Shown here: piece after piece, positions 23,801 to 31,723 of the stretch | Layout of the letters: each line of letters starts with the position of its first letter | Numbering within the stretch: the stretch's first letter is position 1 | Assembly: GCF_000730285.1 (NCBI RefSeq) | Contig: NZ_CP007174.1 | Span: 2,542,001 to 2,606,000, forward strand | Reading direction: 5' to 3' | DNA: 64,000 bases | Origin: Candidatus Nitrososphaera evergladensis SR1 | GTDB lineage: Archaea; Thermoproteota; Nitrososphaeria; Nitrososphaerales; Nitrososphaeraceae | Position numbers and translations under genes: made by a program | Notes under the pieces: generated by a model | What the model saw: only the letters and a program-made list of their open reading frames with translations | Databases searched by the model: none | What the model was told of the DNA's origin: nothing

Positions 23801-24331
23801 TTGACCAACCCTACTGAAGCCGCCACATTCAGATTTGATAAAACAATGCTTGACCAGCTTAGGGTGGAGGCTGAACAAAAACAGATCAATCTCAACACAT
23901 TGTTGAACCAGATTGTAAGATCTCACATTGAATGGCACGCAAATGCCGCGCGGGCAGGGTTTATCCCAATACGCAGGGGGGTGATCAAGAGGTTGTTTGA
24001 CTTGTTGACCAAAGAGCAGATAGATGCGCTAGCGGCGGATGTCTCCAGAGGTTTGACGGATGAGACAATGATGATCATGACAAGCGAGCGTACGGAAGAG
24101 ACGATTTACGAGCTCTTGGAGAGATGGATAAGAATTTCTGGCTTCAACTATCGCCACGAAATAAGCGAGGATGCCCGCATTTTTGTGATTCAGCACAACA
24201 TGGGAGAGAATTGGTCTCATTACATAAGTCGGCTTATCGAGTATGCGGCATCAGAATTCACGGACATGAAACCTGAGACTCAGGTTACAGAAAACGCGCT
24301 TTTCATCAGGATTAGAAGGGTTCGGCACTAG
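23801..24331 (+). CDS. ribbon-helix-helix regulator with C-terminal ligand-like domain (paralog B)
   Basis: 176 residues from a TTG start behind AATAATAAAAG (about 23759-23769). ATFRFDKTMLDQLRVEAEQK then INLNTLLNQIVRSHIEWHAN gives the beta-helix-helix DNA-binding domain. The C-terminal signature VIQHNMGENWSHYISRLIEY matches paralog A at 12024 (IQHNLGSKWSLYVKTLIAE). The middle shares TKEQIDALA with TDEQVINLA. Whether the QHNxGxxWSxY region binds a ligand or mediates dimer contacts is not known. The pair brackets the secreted-protein cluster. Confidence 0.72.
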   Translation: MTNPTEAATFRFDKTMLDQLRVEAEQKQINLNTLLNQIVRSHIEWHANAARAGFIPIRRGVIKRLFDLLTKEQIDALAADVSRGLTDETMMIMTSERTEETIYELLERWIRISGFNYRHEISEDARIFVIQHNMGENWSHYISRLIEYAASEFTDMKPETQVTENALFIRIRRVRH

Positions 24332-24451
24332 CATAGTACACAACCAATATTTTCTTTTTTTTCAGTACATATGCACGCCCTAGCCTTTGTACAACCACCA
24401 TCAGGCCAAAACTAGAAGGTGTTTAATATTTTGCCTTGCATAACTTTTTGC

Positions 24452-24751
24452 ATGGCAGCAGACAAAGATGATGATGAAGATAATGATAGCAATAACATAA
24501 TTGACATTTTGGATACGCCCGATGTGGCAGTCTGGGCCAAGGGGATCGGGAAGGGTGCAGGCGCACCCTCAGACAGGGTCAAAGAACCTTCAAAGATCGT
24601 TTCAATGATGCCTCACATCGTCAAAGCAACAACAAAAAAAGAAGGAAAAGGAGGAATGGAATTGATGATCGACCCGGCCAGCAAGAAAGACATGGCAAAA
24701 GTATCAGCAGAACATGCTTCTTTAACCGACGAGTCAGACTATGCCAGATAA
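24452..24751 (+). CDS. hypothetical protein with acidic N terminus (99 aa)
   Basis: MAADKDDDEDNDSNNIIDIL then DTPDVAVWAKGIGKGAGAPS and VSMMPHIVKATTKKEGKGGM. The GTTTAATATT box (24420-24429) lies 25 bases before ATG 24452, which favours this leaderless start over the in-frame ATG at 24419 inside the box. It overlaps the next gene by 11 bases and so forms a coupled pair. No family recognised. Confidence 0.6.
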   Translation: MAADKDDDEDNDSNNIIDILDTPDVAVWAKGIGKGAGAPSDRVKEPSKIVSMMPHIVKATTKKEGKGGMELMIDPASKKDMAKVSAEHASLTDESDYAR

Positions 24752-25034
24752 TAATAACAACAACAAAAAGACGGTAAAATTCCACGGCCAGGAAGTAGAG
24801 GACGTAGTCGTGCTTTATCTGCAGCAAGTGCGCGACAAGCCGGGTACAACTGCCATTGAGGAATTTGACGCAGAAAGGGACCCGCAGGTTTGCGAGACCA
24901 TCAACGTTCAGGTTGTGTCAGAGTTTGTAACAATTACATTCTACAAAGATGAAAAAGCCAATTCCATCGTACGGCGAGAGCTTATCCCCACGTACAGGGT
25001 GGAACACATCTGGGTCAGGGATTTGCAGATCTAA
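24741..25034 (+). CDS. hypothetical protein (97 aa), coupled to preceding gene
   Basis: MPDNNNNNKKTVKFHGQEVE then DVVVLYLQQVRDKPGTTAIE and a beta-rich C-terminal half (TINVQVVSEFVTITFYKDE... RVEHIWVRDLQI). The Asn run at the start is soluble, disordered. The beta pattern suggests a small RNA- or protein-binding fold, but I recognise no family. It shares an 11-base overlap with the gene upstream and probably a function. Confidence 0.6.
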   Translation: MPDNNNNNKKTVKFHGQEVEDVVVLYLQQVRDKPGTTAIEEFDAERDPQVCETINVQVVSEFVTITFYKDEKANSIVRRELIPTYRVEHIWVRDLQI

Positions 25035-25098
25035 CGAGCAAAAAGACACCTGGCAAAATTTTTCAGGGCAAAAGGGTTTTTACGTATCTTGCGTATTA

Positions 25099-25212
25099 TC
25101 ACATTTCCCCTTCTTCTTCCTCTTCTTCGTCAAGGTCAAATTGCTCGGCATCCTGCAGCTCGTCGTTTTCCTCTTTCATTTCCTCCCTTTCAGCTTCTTT
25201 GTTGCTGCTCAT
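25099..25212 (-). CDS. acidic mini-protein (37 aa), uncertain
   Basis: MSSNKEAEREEMKEENDELQ, then DAEQFDLDEEEEEEGEM: a charged helix with an acidic tail. The TATA-like CTATATATG right at this start would favour the internal ATG 25176 or a longer form from 25281. No family. Real existence is uncertain. Confidence 0.35.
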   Translation of the reverse strand: MSSNKEAEREEMKEENDELQDAEQFDLDEEEEEEGEM

Positions 25213-25333
25213 ATATAGCGTAGAGACGCAGAGCAAGTAATTACGCAATTCGGAAGATGATGCTGCAAATTTGCAGTACAAGTTTTTTCAAGACTTTTTT
25301 TGTTGTTGTTGTTGCCTTTCATTACCCTCTCCT

Positions 25334-25942
25334 CTATGCTGCCGCAAGCTTGTTTTGCATTTGCCTGAGTCTGGCGGTCCAGCTGACAAGAGCCGACATG
25401 AGCTCCCTTATCCTTTCCCGCGTCTCGTCGTCGACCAGATTTCCCTGCGCGTCAAATTTGCGTGCAGCGTTTGCGATCATTACCTCCGGCCTGTTAAGGG
25501 CGTACATGTTGAGAAAGACAAACATCTGCCTCAAGTGGTATTGCGCGCGAGCCGTGCCGAGCATTCCCACGGAAGCGCCCATTATGGCTGCCGGCTTGCC
25601 CTCCCACGCACTGTCGCCGTGCGGCCTTGACCCCCAGTCAATAGCGTTCTTCAAGACACCAGAGACAGAATAGTTGTACTCGGGCGTGACAAAAAGGACG
25701 GCGTCAGCCGACCGCACCTTGCTTTTCAGCTCCGACACTGCTTGCGGCGGCTGCATTTCGATGTCTTGGTTAAAGGGCGGTATGCCATCAAGCTCGAAAA
25801 TCTCTAGACGCGCATTGCCAGGAAGGAGCTTTTGCGCGGCCCTGAGCGCGGCGCGGTTGTACGAGCCTCTTCGGAGGCTGCCTGCTATCCCTAGTATTTT
25901 CACGCTGTTATTATTATAATTGTCATTATTCATATGAGACAT
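25334..25942 (-). CDS. NADPH-dependent FMN reductase family protein
   Basis: 202 residues, flavodoxin-like fold. Phosphate loop GIAGSLRRGSYNRAAL near residues 18-33, FMN-ring motif TPEYNYSVSGVLKNAIDW, and GASVGMLGTARAQYHLR, all diagnostic of the ChrR/ArsH/WrbA-like NADPH:FMN or quinone reductases. It reduces FMN, quinones or metals such as chromate in homologs. The N terminus (MSHMNNDNYNNN) is disordered; the TATA-like TTAATAATTTG near 25960 favours the second ATG (25933). Stands alone, convergent to nothing. Confidence 0.92.
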   Translation of the reverse strand: MSHMNNDNYNNNSVKILGIAGSLRRGSYNRAALRAAQKLLPGNARLEIFELDGIPPFNQDIEMQPPQAVSELKSKVRSADAVLFVTPEYNYSVSGVLKNAIDWGSRPHGDSAWEGKPAAIMGASVGMLGTARAQYHLRQMFVFLNMYALNRPEVMIANAARKFDAQGNLVDDETRERIRELMSALVSWTARLRQMQNKLAAA

Positions 25943-25965
25943 TCTCTATGTACGCCGTCAAATTA

Positions 25966-27354
25966 TTAATGAGTTAGACTGGGCTTGCCCATCTGGCCAA
26001 GTATGTCTGCGATTGCAATGCGTATTGCAGAGATGCCGGTGCGGAAAGGATGAGCGCCCGAGCCCGTATTTGTGACGGGATTTACCCACTCGTAAAATGC
26101 CCGTTTGTTTGACTGGCAGTCGTTTGAGGCAAGCATGGAAAGAAGCTCATGGCACTCGTGCACTCTTGAAAACCTGCTTCTTGCAAGCATCTCTATGCCA
26201 GTCGTCCACGGCCAGAAGGTATGGTTGTGGTACTGGTTTGGATTTAGGATCCAAGGGCCAGTCCTTTCCAGCGCCGACTCTGTCACGAGCGGCCACTTGT
26301 CCTTCCAGATCCGGGCCCGAAGGGTGTCAAGGGCACGCCCTGCCCGGCTGCCAAATTCCGGCCTAGCCTTTTCGTCCTGCGCAGGCTCTTCCCTTATCTG
26401 TCCGCTGCCAAGTATGTCCTGCGTGGTGTTTTCTGTGACTGCCACCAGGTATAGGGCGATGTCCTGCGTCAGCGTCCCGTGCTGTCCGTCGCCGTCGCCA
26501 CCGCTGTCCTGCAAATAGTCAATATACACGCCGTCCTTTTCTGACCACAGCCTGCTTTCTACGGCCTTTATCGTCCTGTAGGCCATCGACATTGCCCTCT
26601 TTGCCTCGTCTTTTCTGTCAAGCTCCAAAAGAAGCGAGGAGAGGTTGCTCAGCGCAAGTATCCAGCAGGCCTGGCTATACACGATTTTTCCCGAGCGCAG
26701 GACGGTGTCCATCCAGTCTTCGTTGTGACCCTGCTCGAGCAGGCCGTCGCCGTCAATGTCTCTGGACGCAAGATAGTCCATTGCCATGAGCATCCTTGGC
26801 ACGACGTATTCCATCACAATGGAAGGCGAAGAGACAAGCGAAGACATTTTCAATTCAATGTTTCCATGCGACGGCGAGGAAGGAGCAGGAATGACCATGC
26901 CAGATTTCAAATAGACGTTAAAGATCCACGCAGTAGTGGATATCATGAGCGCCGTCGAGTCAATGTCAGGATTTCTCCCATAGATCTCTGAAAAGCCGCG
27001 GAATATCGTAGAAGGCAGGGCGCCTTCAAACTTTTTGTGGGTTTCCGGATCTGCCACCTGCGAGATGTACCGCATTTCTGGCGATCCCCGGCCATAGATC
27101 ACCTTTTCGCCGCCAGCCGTCACCTGGTGCGACCAGATGAACAGCAGTTCATGCATAACGTCTTCAAAACGGCCCGACAGGAACCAGTCCTTCAATATGT
27201 AAGAGGCATCACGGCACCATACTGCCTTGTAATAGCCACCGGGGTTCACCCCTTCCTGCACAAACTGTTCCGTAGATTCTACAAACGCGCCAGCGTTGGC
27301 AGAAAACGAATGCCACAGGCCATCAACAGGGGGAGGAACCGTTACATCGCCCAT
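25966..27354 (-). CDS. six-hairpin glycosidase (glycogen-debranching/glucoamylase-like)
   Basis: 462 residues, no signal peptide, so cytoplasmic. Helical (alpha/alpha)6-barrel motifs: PGGYYKAVWCRDASYILKDW, DIDGDGLLEQGHNEDWMDT (acid residues near the barrel mouth), GVYIDYL, and HNHTFWPWTTGIEMLARSR near the C terminus with YEWVNP. Order and length fit amylo-alpha-1,6-glucosidase or GH63/GH100-like enzymes acting on alpha-glucans. Exact substrate unknown. It lies near two glycosyltransferase genes, so storage or surface glycan metabolism is possible. Confidence 0.75.
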   Translation of the reverse strand: MGDVTVPPPVDGLWHSFSANAGAFVESTEQFVQEGVNPGGYYKAVWCRDASYILKDWFLSGRFEDVMHELLFIWSHQVTAGGEKVIYGRGSPEMRYISQVADPETHKKFEGALPSTIFRGFSEIYGRNPDIDSTALMISTTAWIFNVYLKSGMVIPAPSSPSHGNIELKMSSLVSSPSIVMEYVVPRMLMAMDYLASRDIDGDGLLEQGHNEDWMDTVLRSGKIVYSQACWILALSNLSSLLLELDRKDEAKRAMSMAYRTIKAVESRLWSEKDGVYIDYLQDSGGDGDGQHGTLTQDIALYLVAVTENTTQDILGSGQIREEPAQDEKARPEFGSRAGRALDTLRARIWKDKWPLVTESALERTGPWILNPNQYHNHTFWPWTTGIEMLARSRFSRVHECHELLSMLASNDCQSNKRAFYEWVNPVTNTGSGAHPFRTGISAIRIAIADILGQMGKPSLTH

Positions 27355-27423
27355 ATAGAAGGTATTTCTCCCTTACCGGGTTGTAAACCCTTTTGTGTGC
27401 GAGACACCAATAAATTATTAGTA

Positions 27424-27588
27424 TTGCCAGGAAAAGATAGTGAATATAGATGCTTTGCCTGCAAGCGGAGGTTCGAATCGCTTGGAGATATGCAGAAGCA
27501 TATCGTAATAGATCACCTACAAAAGGGCGATTTCATAAAGAAAATCAGCAGAAGCAGCAGCAAAAAAGGAGAAGTCCAAGCAGCCTAG
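27424..27588 (+). CDS. C2H2 zinc-finger mini-protein (54 aa)
   Basis: From TTG 27424: MPGKDSEYRCFACKRRFESL, then GDMQKHIVIDHLQKGDFIKK and a basic Ser/Lys tail (SRSSSKKGEVQAA). The finger is C-x2-C-x12-H-x4-H. An alternative in-frame GTG at 27397 exists. The much longer open frame back to 27037 is antisense to the glycosidase and rejected. One of three such fingers in the window. Confidence 0.65.
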   Translation: MPGKDSEYRCFACKRRFESLGDMQKHIVIDHLQKGDFIKKISRSSSKKGEVQAA

Positions 27589-27727
27589 GCTGTTGCGGCA
27601 GGCCTCTACTATTTTTTTAGTTGAAATCTTGCTTTGAGTATATGGGGATAAGAATATCATATGCGCGCGTGTGTGCATGTACATATGCTGTTAACTCTAA
27701 TTATTTGCAGTACGTACATACGTGTTG

Positions 27728-27943
27728 TCAAGAACCCGGGCCGTCTTCAACCTCGAACGCTACCTTCATGCTGACCCTGTATTCCACTATCTTTTCGTTT
27801 TGAATTTCTGCCTTCCAACCAAGCACGTCGATGCCTTTTACGTTGCGGATCGTCTTGGTGGCTCGCTCCAGCCCATTGTTGACCGCATCCTCCCAGCTGG
27901 TCGGCGAGGTTGCGAGTATTTCTGTCACCCGGATGACCGACAT
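27728..27943 (-). CDS. dodecin family flavin-binding protein
   Basis: 71 residues from ATG 27943: MSVIRVTEILATSPTSWEDA then VNNGLERATKTIRNVKGIDV, LGWKAEIQNEKIVEYRVSMK, VAFEVED. This is the beta-alpha-beta-beta dodecin fold; the family builds hollow dodecamers that store FMN, riboflavin or lumichrome. The conserved Trp of the flavin site is in the strand LGWKAEI (family knowledge). Confidence 0.93.
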   Translation of the reverse strand: MSVIRVTEILATSPTSWEDAVNNGLERATKTIRNVKGIDVLGWKAEIQNEKIVEYRVSMKVAFEVEDGPGS

Positions 27944-28017
27944 GCACCGTAAATACACCCGAAAATATTAAAGACTTACAACAACAAAAATGTACAGTGC
28001 AGCAGAAAAAAGAAAAA

Positions 28018-29301
28018 CTAGGCCAGGCTGGACCTTCTGCCGGCGGCTGGCGCCATGCGCCGCTCACAGGGCGCGGTGGCAGTCGCAAGCTGCCTCTCGG
28101 TTATGAATTCCGAAAACCGGCTTGTGTACGCCTGCATAGAAAATCTTTTGACCGAGTCGCTTATTGCCAGCCGCTCTTTGTCTGAAGCCTGCAATGCTGC
28201 CTGGATCATGTCGGCCGCCTCTTCAAGTGAGTGAAACTGGTATTTCTGTGGCACAAACTCTACGAGTCCACCCGTGGCCGGCACGATAGGCACGAGGCCG
28301 GCGGCCATCGCTTCTACCACCGAGATCCCAAAGGGCTCTTCCGGCATTGGGTGGAAATAGGCCTTGGATTTTTGCATCAGAGACCAGAGCTCGCCAAGCT
28401 CCACGTTGGGCCTGATGGCGACATAGTCTGACAGCCCATAGTGTTCGGCCATGCCCGCAAGTTGCTCATGGTATCTGCGGCTACAACTGTCATCGGATAC
28501 CAGATTGCCGGCTATGATCATCTTGTTCCCTATCCCGCGCTGCTTCAGGATGCGGGCAAGCTCTATTGCATTTTCCAGCTTTTTCGAAGGATGTATCCGG
28601 GACACAACCAGCACAAGGTCCGCCCTTGACGGCGAGAGGAGCGCGGCCTGGCGCAGCTCGTCCACGCACACAGGAGGTGCAATGATGGTCGGCTCGCTTG
28701 CCATCCTGTGCACGCCAGTTGTCATTGCGTTGATTATTGCCTGGCTGCTGAATTTTGAATTGGTGACCACAATCGAGTTTCTCAGCATGAGGAAATAGTA
28801 TTCCAAAAAGCTACGCCAGAACAAGGCGCTGTCTGCCATTCTCATGACGTCTTTATCCAGCAGGCACAGGTCGACTAGGCTTTGCAGGTAGTCGAGATTA
28901 CGGCACGCCGCATAGCTTGCCACGACTGGAAAATGGCAGTAGGTTATGCAGGTTTTGCTTGAAAAAGACGGAAGAAAATACGGCAGTATGTCGCCGTGCG
29001 TGTTCACTATCATATCGTATTCCAGGATGGCGCTGTCGGCACTTGGGCGGCAGGTTAGCGTGCCTGTCTGCCAGTCAAGCTCTATTGGAAGCCTGCCAAG
29101 CGGCTTTACGTTGACATGGTCGAATATCCGACGAGCCTTGCCGCCAAATGCCTTTTCGATCCTTTTGAGGTCTGGAGCCTTTGCTACTGTCAGTTCCACC
29201 TGCATTTCCATCTCAAGGAGCGACTGCAAAGTGGCAATAGCCAGCTGCTCGGCGCCGCCGCAGGGGTTCAGGTCTGCATGTATCACGTTTGCCTTCTTCA
29301 T
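28018..29301 (-). CDS. GT4 family glycosyltransferase
   Basis: 427 residues. N-terminal Rossmann domain begins MKKANVIHADLNPCGGAEQL, the usual acceptor-side GGAE loop. The donor domain has VLVVSRIHPSKKLENAIELA and the EX7E motif in EEPFGISVVEAMAAGLVPIV followed by PATGG. The architecture and a long middle insert (CRNLDYLQSLVDLCLLDKD) are similar to ALG11-like mannosyltransferases. It transfers a nucleotide sugar, probably to a lipid-linked or surface glycan. Relevant because cluster proteins of 15-22 kb carry dense N-glycosylation sequons. Confidence 0.88.
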   Translation of the reverse strand: MKKANVIHADLNPCGGAEQLAIATLQSLLEMEMQVELTVAKAPDLKRIEKAFGGKARRIFDHVNVKPLGRLPIELDWQTGTLTCRPSADSAILEYDMIVNTHGDILPYFLPSFSSKTCITYCHFPVVASYAACRNLDYLQSLVDLCLLDKDVMRMADSALFWRSFLEYYFLMLRNSIVVTNSKFSSQAIINAMTTGVHRMASEPTIIAPPVCVDELRQAALLSPSRADLVLVVSRIHPSKKLENAIELARILKQRGIGNKMIIAGNLVSDDSCSRRYHEQLAGMAEHYGLSDYVAIRPNVELGELWSLMQKSKAYFHPMPEEPFGISVVEAMAAGLVPIVPATGGLVEFVPQKYQFHSLEEAADMIQAALQASDKERLAISDSVKRFSMQAYTSRFSEFITERQLATATAPCERRMAPAAGRRSSLA

Positions 29302-29637
29302 TTTTTTCCATCACCATCGTCAAGAAGCTCCCTGCTTGCATTATCAGGATGATGGCACCATTGCGGCGCTTTTTTTAGGCGCCACGGCGCCTTCCATTCT
29401 TGCTACACTGCCACGATGCTTGCGAGCAGCAGGAGCTGCTGCAAGTGGCAAAACAACAATGGAAGACGTCGCAACATTATCTCCGATAAAATATTCTATC
29501 ATAGGGTTTATGACGTTGAAATAATATTAACGAGTCTCGCCTCATGAAAGGGACGGCGCGTCTCTTAAAACGTTGCGGAAATATACAAGATTATCCAGTA
29601 ACAACTTTCCCTAACCCGGAAGATGCCTCAGCTTTTT
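29302..29637. other. intergenic region, no gene supported
   Basis: Promoter region of the GT4 gene and 3' side of the PstS-like gene. A small inverted GGCGCC-type repeat lies near 29370-29393. A 21-codon plus frame at about 29460-29523 is too short to call. Confidence 0.4.
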
Positions 29638-30978
29638 TCAGGAAGGAGCTTCTTGCTTGACAGAAGCAGGCGGCCCTTCGGTTTTTACGCCAAGCACCCT
29701 GTCTGCAAAGGCCTTCAGGTCATTGTTTTGCTCATAAATGGAAGGATATTGCATGTCCTGGAGTATCTGCTGGCCCTCGCTTCCGACAATCCACTGCATA
29801 AAGTCGATGATTGCCGCGTCCCTGCCGGCTAGCGCGGTTTCATTGGCGGTGGCGCCAGGGGCAGCTGCATTGGGGTCTGAAAATACGCCATAGTAGAACC
29901 CTACCACAGGGTACGAGCCGTTTCCAAGCTGCCCGATGGAAACAGTAGGAGGAGGAGGGACAAGCGCTGGCGACGGGTTTTCAGAGCCCGTGCCGTTGAC
30001 CATTGCAGGGTTGACCGCTACTATCGTGCCGTTGCGTACGGCCGCGCCTATCGAGTCGGCCGACGGCATGAGGTACTGCCCGTCAGAATTCTGGAGAGAC
30101 GCGTACGTCATTCTGGTCTGGACGGCAAAGGCAAAGTCGACGTACCCTATCGAATAGGGCGTCTGCCGCACCATCGCAGCAAGGCTGTTTGCAGAATCCG
30201 CCACCAGGCTTGACTCGGGCCAAGCGATAGCGCTGCTGTTGTTTGAGGCAGAAGAGGAGGCAAGGTACCGGGCAAGCATGTCAGAAGCGCTTGCCGCAGG
30301 ACCCTCGTGCACGACGACTATTTGCTCGTGCGGCAGGCTTGTGCCCGGGTTGAGCGACTTGATGCGAGGGTCGTCCCAGTACGTGGCATTTCCGCTCACC
30401 ACCGCATAGAGCGTGGACGGGTCAAACCTCAATCCCGACGGCACGTCCGGAAGCGCAGGTATGTTGTAGACCACCGCCACTGCCTGCGCGCTGACCGGCA
30501 GGAACACCGAGCCGGCGTACGTAAAGTTATCTTTCGCTGCAGCCGGCCGGCTTGCGATGGCAAGGTCTGCCGAGTAGTCTGCAAGGAAAGAAGAGACGTT
30601 TGAATAAAGCAGCGGAATGCGGGCGTCGTCTACGCGGTCAGAATATGTTACTTTAACGTTGCCCAGATTTTTCTCGCTGTTGTACTGGGCGACCCACTTG
30701 TCCACAAACGGTAGCGCAGAGGGCGACGACAGAGCGCTGATGGGGGTTTTTTCAACCGGGCCTTGGGCAGGTCCCCCTCCTCCGGCTGTCTCATTGATTC
30801 CCACGCCCGGCGGGGTGGACACGGTCTGGTTGCGGTCCGGGCCTCCTCGCGTACCATCATTATTATTGTTTGGAGAAAAGAATGTCATGGCAAGAATTAT
30901 TGATGCCGCTGCGGCGACTGCCGCAACAATAATAATAATGACAACGACCAGTGCGGCGCGCTTTTTTCTTCTGCTCAT
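29638..30978 (-). CDS. pstS: PstS-like phosphate ABC transporter substrate-binding protein
   Basis: 446 residues. N-terminal basic stop (SRRKKRAALVV) and a long hydrophobic helix (IIIIVAAVAAAASIILAMTFF) anchor it; a Gly/Asn/Pro linker follows to about residue 75. The binding domain shows LPFVDKWVAQYNSEKNLGNV, FLADYSADLAIASRPAAAKD, VFLPVSAQAVAVVYNIPAL and C-terminal DFMQWIVGSEGQQIL, all typical of PstS. The phosphate-binding Ser/Thr loops cannot be fully checked by eye. No permease genes lie next to it. TATA-like GTTAATAATTTTG at 31000-31012 fits a leaderless start. Confidence 0.85.
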   Translation of the reverse strand: MSRRKKRAALVVVIIIIVAAVAAAASIILAMTFFSPNNNNDGTRGGPDRNQTVSTPPGVGINETAGGGGPAQGPVEKTPISALSSPSALPFVDKWVAQYNSEKNLGNVKVTYSDRVDDARIPLLYSNVSSFLADYSADLAIASRPAAAKDNFTYAGSVFLPVSAQAVAVVYNIPALPDVPSGLRFDPSTLYAVVSGNATYWDDPRIKSLNPGTSLPHEQIVVVHEGPAASASDMLARYLASSSASNNSSAIAWPESSLVADSANSLAAMVRQTPYSIGYVDFAFAVQTRMTYASLQNSDGQYLMPSADSIGAAVRNGTIVAVNPAMVNGTGSENPSPALVPPPPTVSIGQLGNGSYPVVGFYYGVFSDPNAAAPGATANETALAGRDAAIIDFMQWIVGSEGQQILQDMQYPSIYEQNNDLKAFADRVLGVKTEGPPASVKQEAPS

Positions 30979-31046
30979 CGTCCGGCGGTATAAAACACAT
31001 GCAAAATTATTAACGGGTTTGGTTTTTGATGGTAGAGGATGCCTCT

Positions 31047-31574
31047 CTATTTATCATTCACAGATTCTTTCATTTTGCGCATGCTGCGGATGGTCAAATA
31101 GTACAGGAACGACGCGGAAAAAAGCGCGACAGGATACCACCACACTATGCCGTAAAATGAAAGGTGAAGCGGAGTCATCACGTCCTTGGGCCATTCCCCA
31201 AAAAGCACCCAGTAGAACAGGTCCTCAAGCCAGATAAAGTTCAGGATGTTGCCCGTGCCCCACAATAGCGCCTGTTTTTTCACAGTCCGCGTGGACGCAA
31301 AAAACAGTATGTCAAAGAACGGGTTGAAAGATATGAGGACTGCGAGTATGAACATCAGCACGTGGTAAAAGAAGATCTGGCCAACTATGTGCACGCTCAG
31401 CGGATGCACCAGGATGCTTATCCCAAGCGAGCTTGTGAGCAGCGTGTGCTCTATCACGCCATAAACCATGGCAAAGATAAAAGTCGAAGCTGCCGAGGTC
31501 ACGTGTATCGTCCTCATGGCAAACTGCCTTCCAAATACGTCCATGTTGAACATGTCTTGCGGCTTGTCCTTCAT
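31047..31574 (-). CDS. hypothetical polytopic membrane protein (175 aa)
   Basis: Four to five helices: STFIFAMVYGVIEHTLL, VGQIFFYHVLMFILAVLISF, FFASTRTVKKQALLWGTGN, and WWYPVALFSASFLYYLTIRS. Conserved-looking polar residues within helices (His in HTLL and in FYHVL; ILNFIWLEDLFYWVLFGEWP) resemble quinone- or metal-linked membrane proteins, but no family is assigned. It diverges from the GT2 gene by 150 bases. Confidence 0.7.
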   Translation of the reverse strand: MKDKPQDMFNMDVFGRQFAMRTIHVTSAASTFIFAMVYGVIEHTLLTSSLGISILVHPLSVHIVGQIFFYHVLMFILAVLISFNPFFDILFFASTRTVKKQALLWGTGNILNFIWLEDLFYWVLFGEWPKDVMTPLHLSFYGIVWWYPVALFSASFLYYLTIRSMRKMKESVNDK

Positions 31575-31723
31575 ACGATACCATCCCTTTTATCTCTGCT
31601 AGCTTTAGGGTCATTTTCTTACGTAAAATTTTCTCAAGTGTTTTACCTGTATTAATAGTCCAGAGAACCTTTCTAGAGATTAGCCCGCATGACTGTTTTA
31701 AATGATGAGATCTTAGACTAGGC

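Noticed and set aside
27037-27423. Long open frame upstream of the C2H2 mini-protein
   Set aside because: It is antisense to the glycosidase gene and its residues (many His, Arg, Cys) look like a shadow; the zinc finger begins only at 27424.
27465-27482. GGTTCGAATCG, like the T arm of a tRNA
   Set aside because: It lies inside the C2H2 mini-protein gene; no acceptor or anticodon stem can be formed around it.
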